A model generated the notes under the pieces. It was not told where the DNA came from. It ran no database searches and was given only the letters and a program-made list of their open reading frames with translations. From Albibacterium profundi (GTDB taxonomy: Bacteria > Bacteroidota > Bacteroidia > Sphingobacteriales > Sphingobacteriaceae): DNA of 64,000 bases. Position 1 is the stretch's first letter; each line of letters opens with the position of its first letter. A program made the position numbers and the translations under genes. Shown here piece after piece: positions 49,722 to 59,280 of the stretch. The stretch covers positions 434,001-498,000 of the forward strand of contig NZ_JBBVGT010000002.1 in the NCBI RefSeq assembly GCF_042159835.1, written 5' to 3'.

Positions 49722-51035
49722 ATGGAAACGAAAACTGAACGCGTGGTTATTGTTGGTGGGGGGTTTGCGGGACTGAATGTGTTAAAAAAACTCGCTAATA
49801 ACCCACATTTTGAAGTCATACTTGTCGACAAAAATAATTATCATTTTTTCCCTCCATTAATTTACCAGGTCTCAACTGCTTTTATAGAGAACTCGAATAT
49901 TAGCTATCCGTTTCGGCGTATGTTCCAGAGCATGAATAATGTGCGTTTTCATATGGGTTCATTGGTAAAGGTAGACCCAGCCGAAAATACGGTTGAAACC
50001 ACTACAGGAACATTGCGTTATGACTATCTGGTGTTAGCACTGGGAACCGAAACGAATTTCTTTGGCATGGAGAACGTAAAGCAGCATGCTTTACCCATGA
50101 AAACCATAAAAGACGCTCTTAAGCTTCGCGATCACCTTCTTCTGATGATGGAGAAGGCGGTACGCACAAAAAACAAGTTTGAGAGAAACAAGTATTTCAA
50201 TATCGTTATATCTGGAGGTGGACCAACAGGCGTAGAGATTGCCGGAATGTTAGCGGAAATGGTTCATAAAATCGGCGCAAAAGATTATCCTGAAATTACT
50301 GATCGAAATCTTAAAATTTACTTAATTGATGCGGCCCCCACCTTGCTCGGCCCTATGAGTACCAAATCACAACAGGAAGCCGCGAAAGTCTTGACAAAAC
50401 TGGGGGTAATCATTAAGCTCGATACCCCCGTAAAAGACTACGTTAATGGTAAGGTTATACTGGGGAATGGGGAAACCATAGCTACTAGTGCGCTGATATG
50501 GACATCGGGTGTGGTCGCATGTGAGGTTCCCGGCTTACCACCTTCTGTGATCGGACGGGGAAGAAGAATTATAGTGAACGAGTTCAATCAGATTGCCGCT
50601 CCAAACTCAAGCTTGCCGGACAATATTTACGTAATTGGAGATATTGCACTTCAAACAAGCGACAAGAACTTTCCCAACGGGCACCCACAACTCGCACAGG
50701 TGGCCATTCAGCAAGGGGATCTATTAGGCGCTAATCTAAAAAGAATGAGTAAAGAAGAGTTTCTCGAGCCCTTCTCTTATAACGATAAGGGCAGTATGGC
50801 TATTATTTCCAAGTACAAAGCTGTGGTTGATCTTCCAAAAGGCCATTTTAAAGGATTCTTTGCATGGCTGGTTTGGCTATTCATCCACTTGATACCTATC
50901 GCTGGCTTTAGAAACAAATTCACACTAACTTTCAATTGGTTTTGGGCATTTGTGACGAATGATCCGACGCTTCGCTTAATTATCGGCTCTGGCAAAAAAG
51001 AAGAGGAAGACACAAAAAGCGAGCTACCCAAATAA
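49722..51035 (+). CDS. ndh: Type II NADH dehydrogenase
   Basis: A 437-residue single-subunit NADH:quinone oxidoreductase (non-proton-pumping), membrane-associated at the inner leaflet. Two dinucleotide folds are visible: VVIVGGGFAGLNVLKKL (FAD) near the N-terminus and ISGGGPTGVEIAGML (NADH) around 170. VIGDIALQTSD is the FAD Asp motif. The C-terminus KGHFKGFFAWLVWLFIHL and the following basic/aromatic stretch form the membrane-anchoring region. The start used is ATG 49722; a TTG two codons upstream is possible. Convergence or operon partners are absent. Confidence 0.93.
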   Translation: METKTERVVIVGGGFAGLNVLKKLANNPHFEVILVDKNNYHFFPPLIYQVSTAFIENSNISYPFRRMFQSMNNVRFHMGSLVKVDPAENTVETTTGTLRYDYLVLALGTETNFFGMENVKQHALPMKTIKDALKLRDHLLLMMEKAVRTKNKFERNKYFNIVISGGGPTGVEIAGMLAEMVHKIGAKDYPEITDRNLKIYLIDAAPTLLGPMSTKSQQEAAKVLTKLGVIIKLDTPVKDYVNGKVILGNGETIATSALIWTSGVVACEVPGLPPSVIGRGRRIIVNEFNQIAAPNSSLPDNIYVIGDIALQTSDKNFPNGHPQLAQVAIQQGDLLGANLKRMSKEEFLEPFSYNDKGSMAIISKYKAVVDLPKGHFKGFFAWLVWLFIHLIPIAGFRNKFTLTFNWFWAFVTNDPTLRLIIGSGKKEEEDTKSELPK

Positions 51036-51040
51036 TTTTC

Positions 51041-51070
51041 ACCGATTTTTTAGGGGTCTTTACCGATTTC
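51041..51070 (+). promoter_or_regulatory. Candidate LytTR operator (9-bp direct repeat, 21-bp period)
   Basis: ACCGATTTT (51041-51049) and ACCGATTTC (51062-51070), 21 bp start to start, with a 12-bp spacer containing GGGGTCTT. The pair at 16524-16553 has the same core, period and distance to the -7 box. It lies about 70 bp before the outer-membrane barrel gene. Confidence 0.6.
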
Positions 51071-51094
51071 TCGATTCAGCTTACCTAATATAGC

Positions 51095-51125
51095 TTGCCC
51101 AGCGGTGGTAGAGCGACTAGTTTTG
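51095..51125 (+). promoter_or_regulatory. Promoter of the outer-membrane barrel gene
   Basis: TTG (51095-51097), 20-bp spacer, TAGTTTTG (51118-51125), matching TAnnTTTG. Start near 51132, about 10 nt before the ATG. The -7 box begins 48 bp after the end of the LytTR-like repeat, as at the 16.6-kb promoter. Confidence 0.6.
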
Positions 51126-51141
51126 ATTCAAATATCAAACT

Positions 51142-53601
51142 ATGAAACTCTTTTTACGACCGATGAAAACGTTTATAACCTTAGCAACGCTATGCTCAAT
51201 CTTGTTCTTGTTTCAAATCAAACTGGCGAATGCACAGCAGCCAACTCAATATTCTATTGAAGGGAAAGTCCTCGACACCCTAAACCAAACACTCGACTAT
51301 GCCACCATTAGCCTTTTGCACGCTGCGGATTCATCCGTCGCAAAAGTTATGTTCACCGACGAAAATGGAAAATATAGGTTCGATGCTATTAAATCTGGGA
51401 CGTATCTCGTGCAAGCGGAACTACTTGGTTTTTCAAGAAGTATCAGTCAGCCGATTCATATCGACGCTGCTACCTCACACAAGAAAGTTGAAGACCTAAT
51501 TCTCAGACCGGTAAATCAGCAATTAAATACCATTGTTATTACTGGCGAGCGACCACTAATAGAACGAAAATCCGATATGTTGGTAGTCAATGTAGCGAAT
51601 TCCACGTTAGCCGCCGGGAATAATGCCATGGATATACTTGAGCGTTCTCCGGGTATTACGGTCGATAAAGATGATAACATCAGCTTAAATGGGAAAAAGG
51701 GAATTATGGTTATGATCGACGGGAAACAAACGTACCTTTCTTCTGAACAACTAGGAAGTCTGTTACGTTCGACCGATGGGAACACCATTGAATCCATTGA
51801 AATCATCAACAATCCTTCTTCAAAATATGATGCAGCTGGCGGTCCAGGTATCATCAATATCAAGCTAAAAAAGAATAAAGTAGCCGGCACAAGTGGCTCA
51901 CTAAACGTGGGAGGCGGCTACGGTAACGGACACAAGGCCAACAGCTCGTTAAACGTCAACCATAAAAACGGAAGAATAAATGTTTTTGGCATTTATTCCT
52001 ACCAACAGAATGAGCGTACAGATCTTATTAATATCTATCGAATAGTTGGTGGTGATAATCAATTTACGAGCTTCGACCAAGGAAACACCATGATCCAAGC
52101 TCGAAAAAACCATTCCTTACGAGCAGGCTTTGACTATCAAACCTCGGACAAGAATACCCTGTCATTGCAGGCAAGCGGTTTAATTAATGACTCAGGCGAC
52201 GAGAACAGAAGCGGCGTCCAAATTGGCTCGTTTCAATCAGCCCTAGACTCAACTCTGCTGGCTAATTCATTATTCGACGAAGACTTTAGAAGTTTCTCAG
52301 TGAACCTAAATAATACGTATACGATCGACACACTGGGCAGAAAACTATCAATTGACGCAGACTATTCTAACTTTTTCGAAGATGCATCTGCTAACTATAC
52401 AAACACGTTTTATCGTCCGGATGGCGCCTTAATGCATGAGCCGTTAAAATCGAGAAGCATGATGCCATCAAGAATATACATCCAAGCCTATAAAGCCGAC
52501 TACACACATCCTTTCAATGAAAAATCAGTGCTTGAAGCAGGCTTAAAATATGCCAATGTAAAAACCGATAATGATCTCAAGTTTTCAGAACTGAAAGACG
52601 AGCAGTGGGTAAACGATGAGAACCGAAGTAACCATTTCGTATATAGAGAACAAGTAGCTGCGGGATATGTAAGCTATCATACTACGCTTAATAAGTTTGG
52701 CATCAAGGCAGGGTTACGGTCAGAATATACCATCTCGGATGGTAATTCCATCACCCTTCAAAACCAAGTAAAACGAGACTATATTGACTTCTTCCCCAAC
52801 TTATCTATCAGCTATAACGCATCGGACAATCATCAGTACAGCCTTAGCTACTCTAAGCGGATCAACCGCCCCCGCTACAATAATCTGAATCCTTTCAACT
52901 ATTTTTTGGATCAATACACCTATGTTCAGGGAAACCCCTACTTGCAACCTGAATATACACATGCCCTTGCATTCAATTACACATTAATGAAACGGTTCAA
53001 CCTGTCAACCGGATATGAGATCACGCAAGACGCTGTCGTTGAAATTATGAAACAGAATGACGTGAATAAGTCGACTTTCATCACTAACGAAAACATTGCA
53101 CAACAGAAACAATGGTTTGTAAATATCAACGCCCCGGTTCGATTTACAAAGTTCTGGAATTCAAACACAAATGTCACAGGTTTTTATCTAGGCTTTGAAT
53201 CTGAAGACGCGAACAATATCAACTATGGGCAATATGCCATGCAGTTAACTAGCAATCAAAACTTCACGATATTACCAACGTTGGGTGCAGAAGCTACCCT
53301 CAATTACCAATCGGGTCTGCGATACAGCATCTATAAAATCGCAGACGCTTGGAGTATTGACATGGGGATAAACAAATCGTTTAACAACAAAAAAGCCAAC
53401 ATCAAATTATCGGTATCCGATGTATTCAACACACGCGACCAATATGTCACCACGCAACATGGTAATTTGAACGCTATCATTGACCAAAAACGAGAAACAA
53501 GGGTTTTCCGTCTATCTTTCACCTACAATTTCGGAAACACAAAAATCGGCTCATCAAAGCATCATGAAAAATCTGATGAAGAGAAAAGAATAGGAAAATA
53601 A
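51142..53601 (+). CDS. TonB-receptor-like outer-membrane beta-barrel protein
   Basis: An 819-residue outer-membrane protein of the OMP_b-brl_3 family. A signal peptide (about 1-34, ending A-N-A-Q-Q; alternative start at 51163) is followed by a CarboxypepD_reg-like Ig domain (YSIEGKVLDTLNQTLDYATI, TYLVQAELLGFS). Then a plug domain (NTIVITGERPLIERKSDMLV, MDILERSPGITVDKDDNISL, ESIEIINNPSSKYDAAGGPG) and a large beta-barrel (SYSKRINRPRYNNLNPFNYF, YVQGNPYLQPEYTHALAF). Members are less well understood than SusC transporters; some are thought to act in envelope function. The LytTR-type direct repeat in front suggests control by the LytTR operon at 16.6-19.3 kb (inference). Confidence 0.92.
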   Translation: MKLFLRPMKTFITLATLCSILFLFQIKLANAQQPTQYSIEGKVLDTLNQTLDYATISLLHAADSSVAKVMFTDENGKYRFDAIKSGTYLVQAELLGFSRSISQPIHIDAATSHKKVEDLILRPVNQQLNTIVITGERPLIERKSDMLVVNVANSTLAAGNNAMDILERSPGITVDKDDNISLNGKKGIMVMIDGKQTYLSSEQLGSLLRSTDGNTIESIEIINNPSSKYDAAGGPGIINIKLKKNKVAGTSGSLNVGGGYGNGHKANSSLNVNHKNGRINVFGIYSYQQNERTDLINIYRIVGGDNQFTSFDQGNTMIQARKNHSLRAGFDYQTSDKNTLSLQASGLINDSGDENRSGVQIGSFQSALDSTLLANSLFDEDFRSFSVNLNNTYTIDTLGRKLSIDADYSNFFEDASANYTNTFYRPDGALMHEPLKSRSMMPSRIYIQAYKADYTHPFNEKSVLEAGLKYANVKTDNDLKFSELKDEQWVNDENRSNHFVYREQVAAGYVSYHTTLNKFGIKAGLRSEYTISDGNSITLQNQVKRDYIDFFPNLSISYNASDNHQYSLSYSKRINRPRYNNLNPFNYFLDQYTYVQGNPYLQPEYTHALAFNYTLMKRFNLSTGYEITQDAVVEIMKQNDVNKSTFITNENIAQQKQWFVNINAPVRFTKFWNSNTNVTGFYLGFESEDANNINYGQYAMQLTSNQNFTILPTLGAEATLNYQSGLRYSIYKIADAWSIDMGINKSFNNKKANIKLSVSDVFNTRDQYVTTQHGNLNAIIDQKRETRVFRLSFTYNFGNTKIGSSKHHEKSDEEKRIGK

Positions 53602-53602
53602 G

Positions 53603-54640
53603 CTATAAGCATGCAAGAAGATAGCTTAGATCCTCTTCCGTATGAAGACTGTTTATAACTACCCGATTCATCAGAGGATCAGTCGCACTGGGATAGTGAA
53701 AACTAGAGATCACAATTCCCTTCTTCAAAAGCTTAGCATACAATTCAGGGTTTTCAGTAGCATATACTGGAAACCCTGTTGCATAATACAAACCGGTGGG
53801 TTTACTAGCTTCAAAAAAAAGCATATTCGATTCCAGACGTTCTCTGTTTCGCTTATAAACAGATTCCGATTTTAAAAAAGCGTATAAAAGCGCCGGCGAT
53901 GGTGGCGATGCCGCCAAAAACACAGCAGAAGTCTTTAACTGACTAATAATTTTCTCATCAGCTAAAACGACGCCTGCATCAATACCCATGGCTTTCGCCA
54001 AGGAGGCTACGACAACTCGTTGAATATGAGGTCCCGTTGGCAAGCTCATATAAATGCCTCTGCCCTTGTGAGTGATACCGATTCCATGTGAATCGTCAAT
54101 TAGTAAAATGATCTCCTTGCTTTCATCGATATTAGAAAAGCTTGTAAAATCGAAAAGTTGCGGCCGTAAATTATCAAGCGAGTCGTTGACGATTAGAAAG
54201 CGTTTTTTGTTGCTCGCATTTATATACTTTACTGTTTGCTTTACCCAATCGTCAAAACTTAAACCAACTTGGGGTTTTGCTCCTAGCCAAAGTGCCGGAT
54301 GTGTATTGGGTCCATAGATGATTTCACCGAAATCGGAAAAATATCGCACAGCGAGTTGGGCAACAAGAAAGCCACTGGAGGAAAGCAAGGCAGACTCAGC
54401 AGCAAATCGTTTAGCAGCTTCTGATTCCGCTTCTCCATAAATTCTTAATTGAACATTATTGCTTCGCGATGTACCATTACTGAAACCGTATCTTTTAGCT
54501 CCTTCAAAACAATACTCCCGAAACTCAGCATTGGCTCCGATTCCTAAATAAGAGGTACCTCCAAAGAATATATATTCGCGATCTTGTAATTGAATCGTTC
54601 TTGAAGGGGCGTAGGCTAACTCTGCAAAAATGTCTACCAT
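53603..54640 (-). CDS. Alpha-oxoamine-synthase-family PLP enzyme (short form)
   Basis: A 345-residue fold-type I PLP enzyme related to KAPA synthase, AKB ligase and serine palmitoyltransferase. Motifs are the glycine-rich loop FFGGTSYLGIGANAEF, the GFSNGTSRSNN-like substrate region, LLIDDSHGIGITHKGRG (Asp-x-His pair) and PLP lysine in VVASLAKAMGIDAG. The C-terminus has VVINSLHTEEDL. It is shorter than typical members (about 390 residues). No biotin or sphingolipid genes are nearby, so the product is not assigned. It ends 1 bp from the convergent barrel gene. Confidence 0.82.
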   Translation of the reverse strand: MVDIFAELAYAPSRTIQLQDREYIFFGGTSYLGIGANAEFREYCFEGAKRYGFSNGTSRSNNVQLRIYGEAESEAAKRFAAESALLSSSGFLVAQLAVRYFSDFGEIIYGPNTHPALWLGAKPQVGLSFDDWVKQTVKYINASNKKRFLIVNDSLDNLRPQLFDFTSFSNIDESKEIILLIDDSHGIGITHKGRGIYMSLPTGPHIQRVVVASLAKAMGIDAGVVLADEKIISQLKTSAVFLAASPPSPALLYAFLKSESVYKRNRERLESNMLFFEASKPTGLYYATGFPVYATENPELYAKLLKKGIVISSFHYPSATDPLMNRVVINSLHTEEDLSYLLACL

Positions 54641-54667
54641 AATCTATTAAATAAAAAGATCAAATAA

Positions 54668-54696
54668 AAAGAGCTCCCAATTGGTAGGAGCTCTTT
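54668..54696 (-). terminator. Terminator of the SGNH hydrolase gene
   Basis: AAAGAGCTCC / GGAGCTCTTT, a 10-bp stem with a 9-nt loop. On the minus strand it ends in a run of five T followed by AT-rich DNA. Confidence 0.85.
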
Positions 54697-54722
54697 CGAT
54701 CATAATTAGGTTAGCAATATTT

Positions 54723-55388
54723 TTATTTCAGGAAAGGAAGAAGGCTGTCCGCAACCAACTGATTCCCCTTTTTGTTCAAATGTACACCATCGGTCGTAAG
54801 CACACCCTTTTCTAGATTATCTTGGTTATGCTGTTGCTCATATTCTCCAAATAACACTCGCAAATCACACAACGGAACGTTATTCTTTTTTGCCAACTCT
54901 CTGATTGCACCTGAATACTTATCAAGATCTTCATCTAAGTCATTTTGTCCGTTCGGCTTTTCTCCGATCACAGAGGGTGTACATAATACAACTTCACTCC
55001 CACTTTCCTTTATTCTATCAATAACTGCTTGATAAAACTGAATGTATTTATCGTAATCCGTTCCTGTGTGACTTGTTTTTTTATGCCACACATCGTTAAT
55101 TCCTACGTAAACAACCACTAGATCCGGGTTCTTTTGAAGAACATCTTCTTCAATCCGCAGATATAAGTCATAAATTTTGTTACCTCCTATGCCTGCTCCT
55201 ATCAATTCGTAGTCGGGCGCTTTCAGCTTATCAGACAGAATTGTTATATAGCCATCTTCATTTACTGCGGCTTGTGTAATGGAATCGCCAAAGAACACAA
55301 TTCGCTTAGGCTTCAGCATCATAGAGCTGAAGACAATTAGTGAAAGACATAAGATAAAAGGAACGTAAAATTTTATCCTCATACACAC
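54723..55388 (-). CDS. SGNH/GDSL hydrolase, exported
   Basis: A 221-residue lipase/acylhydrolase with a signal peptide or anchor at the N-terminus (MRIKFYVPFILCLSLIVFSS). Block I IVFFGDSITQAAVNEDG has the nucleophile Ser, block II is GAGIGGNKIYDLYLR (Gly), block III VYVGINDVWHK (Asn), and block V DGVHLNKKGNQLVADSLLPF (Asp-x-x-His). The role is removal of acyl groups from cell-wall or plant glycans. It forms a single gene with its own terminator. Confidence 0.93.
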   Translation of the reverse strand: MCMRIKFYVPFILCLSLIVFSSMMLKPKRIVFFGDSITQAAVNEDGYITILSDKLKAPDYELIGAGIGGNKIYDLYLRIEEDVLQKNPDLVVVYVGINDVWHKKTSHTGTDYDKYIQFYQAVIDRIKESGSEVVLCTPSVIGEKPNGQNDLDEDLDKYSGAIRELAKKNNVPLCDLRVLFGEYEQQHNQDNLEKGVLTTDGVHLNKKGNQLVADSLLPFLK

Positions 55389-55746
55389 TGGTTAACGTAT
55401 TTAAAATTAAATGTAGCATATTTTTTTTATTCCATGAAATTAAATATAAAATAACTATAATAAATTTTACATGTTATACTTAATCCAATATACAATATCA
55501 AAACGGCAGTCCCATGCGAAAATTGATCATCAGGATATCACAAAACTGTAGTTATCTTTTACATTTCATAAACGAACAAAATCACCTCAAAATGAAAATT
55601 TAGGCTCATTTTACAAGTATCACCAAAAATAATTGACCATTTATTCATTTTTTTGATTAAAAAACTATTAATTATCGAAAAAAATTACTGATTTTTGTTT
55701 TATCACTAGAAAAAAGTACAAAAGAACAACTTATAAAATTAGAAAA
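55389..55746. other. AT-rich region upstream of glnN
   Basis: 358 bp with no supported gene. It lies between the SGNH gene (read left) and glnN (read right), so it should hold both promoters. Poly-A/T tracts, such as the run at 55646-55670, could act as an upstream element for glnN. A TTTTTTG -33-like box is seen near 55652, but no matching -7 box at correct distance, so no promoter is called. Confidence 0.4.
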
Positions 55747-57933
55747 ATGAACAATCTCAGGTTCGACGCAGTAGAAACCGTATTATCACGTCAAAAAATC
55801 GACATTCCAGCACCAAAAGGCAAACCTTCTAGCTTTTATGGCCAGAATGTCTTCGGCATCAAAAAGATGAAAGACTATCTGCCGAAATACGCTTATGAAA
55901 AACTATTAAATGCTGTAGAAGGGGCCGATGTTATCGACCGTGAATTAGCCGAGCACATATCTCAAGCTATAAAGAGCTGGGCAATTGCAAACGGCGCTAC
56001 ACATTACACTCACTGGTTTCAACCACTGACCGGAAGCACAGCTGAAAAGCATGACGCATTTTTTGAACCGGATAGCGATGGCGTTGCTATTGAAAAATTC
56101 ACTGCTGATGCCTTGATTCAACAAGAGCCAGATGCTTCAAGTTTTCCTAACGGAGGAATCAGAAATACGTTTGAAGCTCGAGGCTATACAGGATGGGATC
56201 CAACTTCGCCTGCATTTCTTTTTGAAACAGCCGCGGGTAAAACACTTTGCATCCCTACTGTATTCTTATCATATACAGGTGAAGCTTTAGATTATAAGGC
56301 TCCGTTGCTTAAATCCATTAGTGCATTAGACAAAGCAGCTACGGACGTTTGTCAATACTTTAGCAAAAGCATTACGCGGGTTTCAGCCTCTTTAGGGATT
56401 GAGCAGGAATACTTCTTAGTTGACCTGTCGTTATTTAATGCTCGCCCGGATCTACTTCTAACGGGTCGTACATTATTCGGTCATATGTCGGCAAAAGGCC
56501 AGCAACTAGATGATCACTATTTTGGATCCATCCCAGAACGTGTAATGGCCTTTATGGTCGACTTGGAGAATGAAGCTTTGAAGCTAGGGATACCACTAAA
56601 GACTCGACACAACGAAGTTGCACCCTCACAATTCGAATGTGCACCAATGTATGAAGAGATGAATTTAGCAATCGACCATAATCAGCTTCTCCTTAATATC
56701 ATGGAACAGGTTGCATTGCGTCATAAATTCAAGGTACTTATTCACGAAAAACCGTATGCAGACATCAACGGATCTGGCAAACATAACAATTGGTCATTAA
56801 TCACCAACACAGGTGTAAACTTATTGTCGCCGGGCAAGACCCCGAAAACCAACTTAATGTTCCTTGCCTTCTTCGTAAACACAATTAAAGCAGTATATGA
56901 ACATAGTGAATTAATGAGAGCATCCATTGCTTCAGCAAGTAACGACCACCGTTTGGGAGCCAATGAAGCACCACCGGCTATTATATCAATTTTCGTAGGA
57001 GGCCAATTAAGCGATGTTCTAGACCAAGTGGAAACACCGCGGATTGCTAAAATTGTCAAAGCTGAAAGCATGTTATGGCATGGAATTCCAAAAATCCCTG
57101 AACTAAACTTAGATAATACAGACCGTAACAGAACTTCACCATTTGCATTTACCGGAAATAAATTTGAATTCAGAGCGGTTGGTTCCTCATCTAACTGTGC
57201 TAGCTCGATGACCGTTTTAAATGCTATTGTTGCAGATCAGCTCATTAAATTTAAAATCGAAGTAGATAAGCTAATCGCCAAGGGAACGAAAAAAGATCTT
57301 GCACTTTTGAACGTTATACGTAAATATATTAAACAATCAAAAGCCATTCGTTTCGAAGGAAACGGATATAGCAAAGAATGGGAGATCGAAGCCGAAAAGA
57401 GAGGCTTGTCGAACATCAAAACTACTCCCAAAGCGCTGGACATTTACACCGACGAGATTAGTATCAAACTTTTTGAATCATTAGGTATTCTCAACCGTCG
57501 TGAGTCGATTGCTCGCCATGAGATTCTTTTGGAAAGTTATTATAAAAAAATACAAATTGAAGCGCGCGTTATCGGAGAAATTGTCAACAGCATGCTTGCT
57601 CCAGCATCCATCACCTATCTAAATGAATTGGTGGAAAACGTGAAGGGCCTGAAAGACATTGGTCTTCCAAAAGAGTCTTATAGTTCTCAACTTAATCTAG
57701 TAGAGCGAATCTCTTCACTCATTAATAATATCTTAGAAGATACAGAAGCGATGCGCCAAGAACGTAAAAAGGCTAATAACATCGAAGACATTCGTGAACG
57801 TGCCATTGCCTATGATGAGAAAGTGAAAGTCTATTTCGATCAAATTCGTTACCACATCAACAAGTTGGAACAAATTGTAGACGACAGTAAATGGCCTGTA
57901 CCGAAGTTACGCGAGCTTTTATTTGTCAAATAA
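55747..57933 (+). CDS. glnN: Glutamine synthetase, type III
   Basis: A 728-residue type III glutamine synthetase, the large form typical of Bacteroidota, that makes glutamine from glutamate and ammonia. Signature segments are ATHYTHWFQPLTGSTAEKHD, FFEPDSDG, SLGIEQEYFLVD (metal Glu), TRHNEVAPSQFECAPMYEE, DINGSGKHNNWSLITNTG (catalytic loop with His), EAPPAIISIFVGG and NRTSPFAFTGNKFEFRAVGS. It stands alone with a strong terminator. Confidence 0.98.
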   Translation: MNNLRFDAVETVLSRQKIDIPAPKGKPSSFYGQNVFGIKKMKDYLPKYAYEKLLNAVEGADVIDRELAEHISQAIKSWAIANGATHYTHWFQPLTGSTAEKHDAFFEPDSDGVAIEKFTADALIQQEPDASSFPNGGIRNTFEARGYTGWDPTSPAFLFETAAGKTLCIPTVFLSYTGEALDYKAPLLKSISALDKAATDVCQYFSKSITRVSASLGIEQEYFLVDLSLFNARPDLLLTGRTLFGHMSAKGQQLDDHYFGSIPERVMAFMVDLENEALKLGIPLKTRHNEVAPSQFECAPMYEEMNLAIDHNQLLLNIMEQVALRHKFKVLIHEKPYADINGSGKHNNWSLITNTGVNLLSPGKTPKTNLMFLAFFVNTIKAVYEHSELMRASIASASNDHRLGANEAPPAIISIFVGGQLSDVLDQVETPRIAKIVKAESMLWHGIPKIPELNLDNTDRNRTSPFAFTGNKFEFRAVGSSSNCASSMTVLNAIVADQLIKFKIEVDKLIAKGTKKDLALLNVIRKYIKQSKAIRFEGNGYSKEWEIEAEKRGLSNIKTTPKALDIYTDEISIKLFESLGILNRRESIARHEILLESYYKKIQIEARVIGEIVNSMLAPASITYLNELVENVKGLKDIGLPKESYSSQLNLVERISSLINNILEDTEAMRQERKKANNIEDIRERAIAYDEKVKVYFDQIRYHINKLEQIVDDSKWPVPKLRELLFVK

Positions 57934-57956
57934 TCACCGTATACACATACCAATAA

Positions 57957-57994
57957 AATAATAAAAGGTCAGCACTGTCTGACCTTTTATTATT
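57957..57994 (+). terminator. Terminator after glnN
   Basis: AATAATAAAAGGTCAG / CTGACCTTTTATTATT, a 16-bp perfect stem with a 6-nt loop; both ends are A/T-rich so it could act both ways. Confidence 0.88.
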
Positions 57995-58032
57995 TACTAC
58001 AATTTCAATACTTATTCCTTATTTTTGTGGCA

Positions 58033-59208
58033 ATGTCTGATTTAAAATATAACCAACGCGGCGTATCCGCTGGAAAAGAGGATGTGCATAACGCCATCAA
58101 AAACATCGATAAAGGCTTGTATCCTCAAGCATTCTGTAAGATCATCCCCGATATACTTGGAAACGATGAATCGTATTGCAATATCATGCACGCAGACGGG
58201 GCTGGCACCAAGTCTTCCTTAGCCTACCTATATTGGAAGGAAACAGGAGACACTCGCGTATGGAAAGGTATCGCACAAGATGCGATCATTATGAATCTGG
58301 ACGACTTACTGTGCGTGGGTGCTACCGATAATATTTTACTATCATCAACCATCGGAAGAAACAAAAACTTAATACCGGGTGAAGTGATCGCCGAAATCAT
58401 TAATGGAACCGAAGAAATTTTAAGTGAGCTTCGGGAACTTGGTATTGGCATTTATTCTACTGGTGGGGAAACCGCCGATGTAGGCGACCTGGTACGTACC
58501 ATCATTGTGGATTCAACCGTAACGTGCAGAATGAAGCGCTCCGATATCATCTCCAACCATACGATACAAGATGGGGATGTAATTATTGGATTGGCATCCT
58601 TCGGCCAGGCGAACTATGAAAGCGAATACAATGGAGGAATGGGATCCAACGGATTGACCTCAGCACGGCACGATGTTTTCTCGAAAGAGAATGCCGGCCA
58701 GTACCCAGAAAGCTATGATCCATCTATTCCTTCCGATCTTGTTTTTTCGGGGAGTCGTTCACTTACTGAAATAATCGATATTGGCGATGGAAAGACAATG
58801 ACAGCCGGAAAATTAGTATTATCGCCGACACGTACCTATGCTCCCGTAATTAAAAAGATATTGGATGCCCATCGCACTGAAATTCACGGTATGGTTCACT
58901 GTAGTGGTGGTGCTCAAACCAAAGTATTGCATTTCATCGAAAACCTACATGTAGTCAAAAATAATCTATTCCCCCTTCCTCCCCTGTTTAAATTAATTCA
59001 GGAAGAGTCTGGAACTAACTGGCAAGAAATGTACAAGGTATTCAATATGGGCCACCGAATGGAACTTTATGTTCCTCCTCATTTAGCAGAAGAAATTATT
59101 CAAATTTCCGAAAGCTTTGGTATCGCTGCACAGAAAATTGGCTACGTAGAAAAGGCAGAGTCGAAAAAAGTAAGTATTCACAGCGAATTTGGCACGTTTA
59201 CGTATTAG
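58033..59208 (+). CDS. purM: Phosphoribosylformylglycinamidine cyclo-ligase (AIR synthase)
   Basis: A 391-residue AIR synthase of the Bacteroidota type, which closes the imidazole ring in purine synthesis using ATP. The start at ATG 58033 gives MSDLKYNQRGVSAGKEDVHN; a GTG two codons earlier is also open. Typical parts are IMHADGAGTKSSLAYLYW, QDAIIMNLDDLLCVGATDNI, YSTGGETADVGDLVRT, VIIGLASFGQ and FNMGHRMELYVPP. It is longer than E. coli PurM (345) but in line with its family in this phylum. It is not linked to purN-purH here. Confidence 0.93.
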   Translation: MSDLKYNQRGVSAGKEDVHNAIKNIDKGLYPQAFCKIIPDILGNDESYCNIMHADGAGTKSSLAYLYWKETGDTRVWKGIAQDAIIMNLDDLLCVGATDNILLSSTIGRNKNLIPGEVIAEIINGTEEILSELRELGIGIYSTGGETADVGDLVRTIIVDSTVTCRMKRSDIISNHTIQDGDVIIGLASFGQANYESEYNGGMGSNGLTSARHDVFSKENAGQYPESYDPSIPSDLVFSGSRSLTEIIDIGDGKTMTAGKLVLSPTRTYAPVIKKILDAHRTEIHGMVHCSGGAQTKVLHFIENLHVVKNNLFPLPPLFKLIQEESGTNWQEMYKVFNMGHRMELYVPPHLAEEIIQISESFGIAAQKIGYVEKAESKKVSIHSEFGTFTY

Positions 59209-59280
59209 AACATAACGGTCAATTATAGGTTATACTAGTGATTGTTCCTAACAATACGTTATGAAACAAGAATGAATTAA

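Noticed and set aside
51142..53601. The barrel gene as SusC of a polysaccharide utilisation locus
   Set aside because: Its plug and barrel match the OMP_b-brl_3 type, it is about 200 residues shorter than SusC, and no susD follows.
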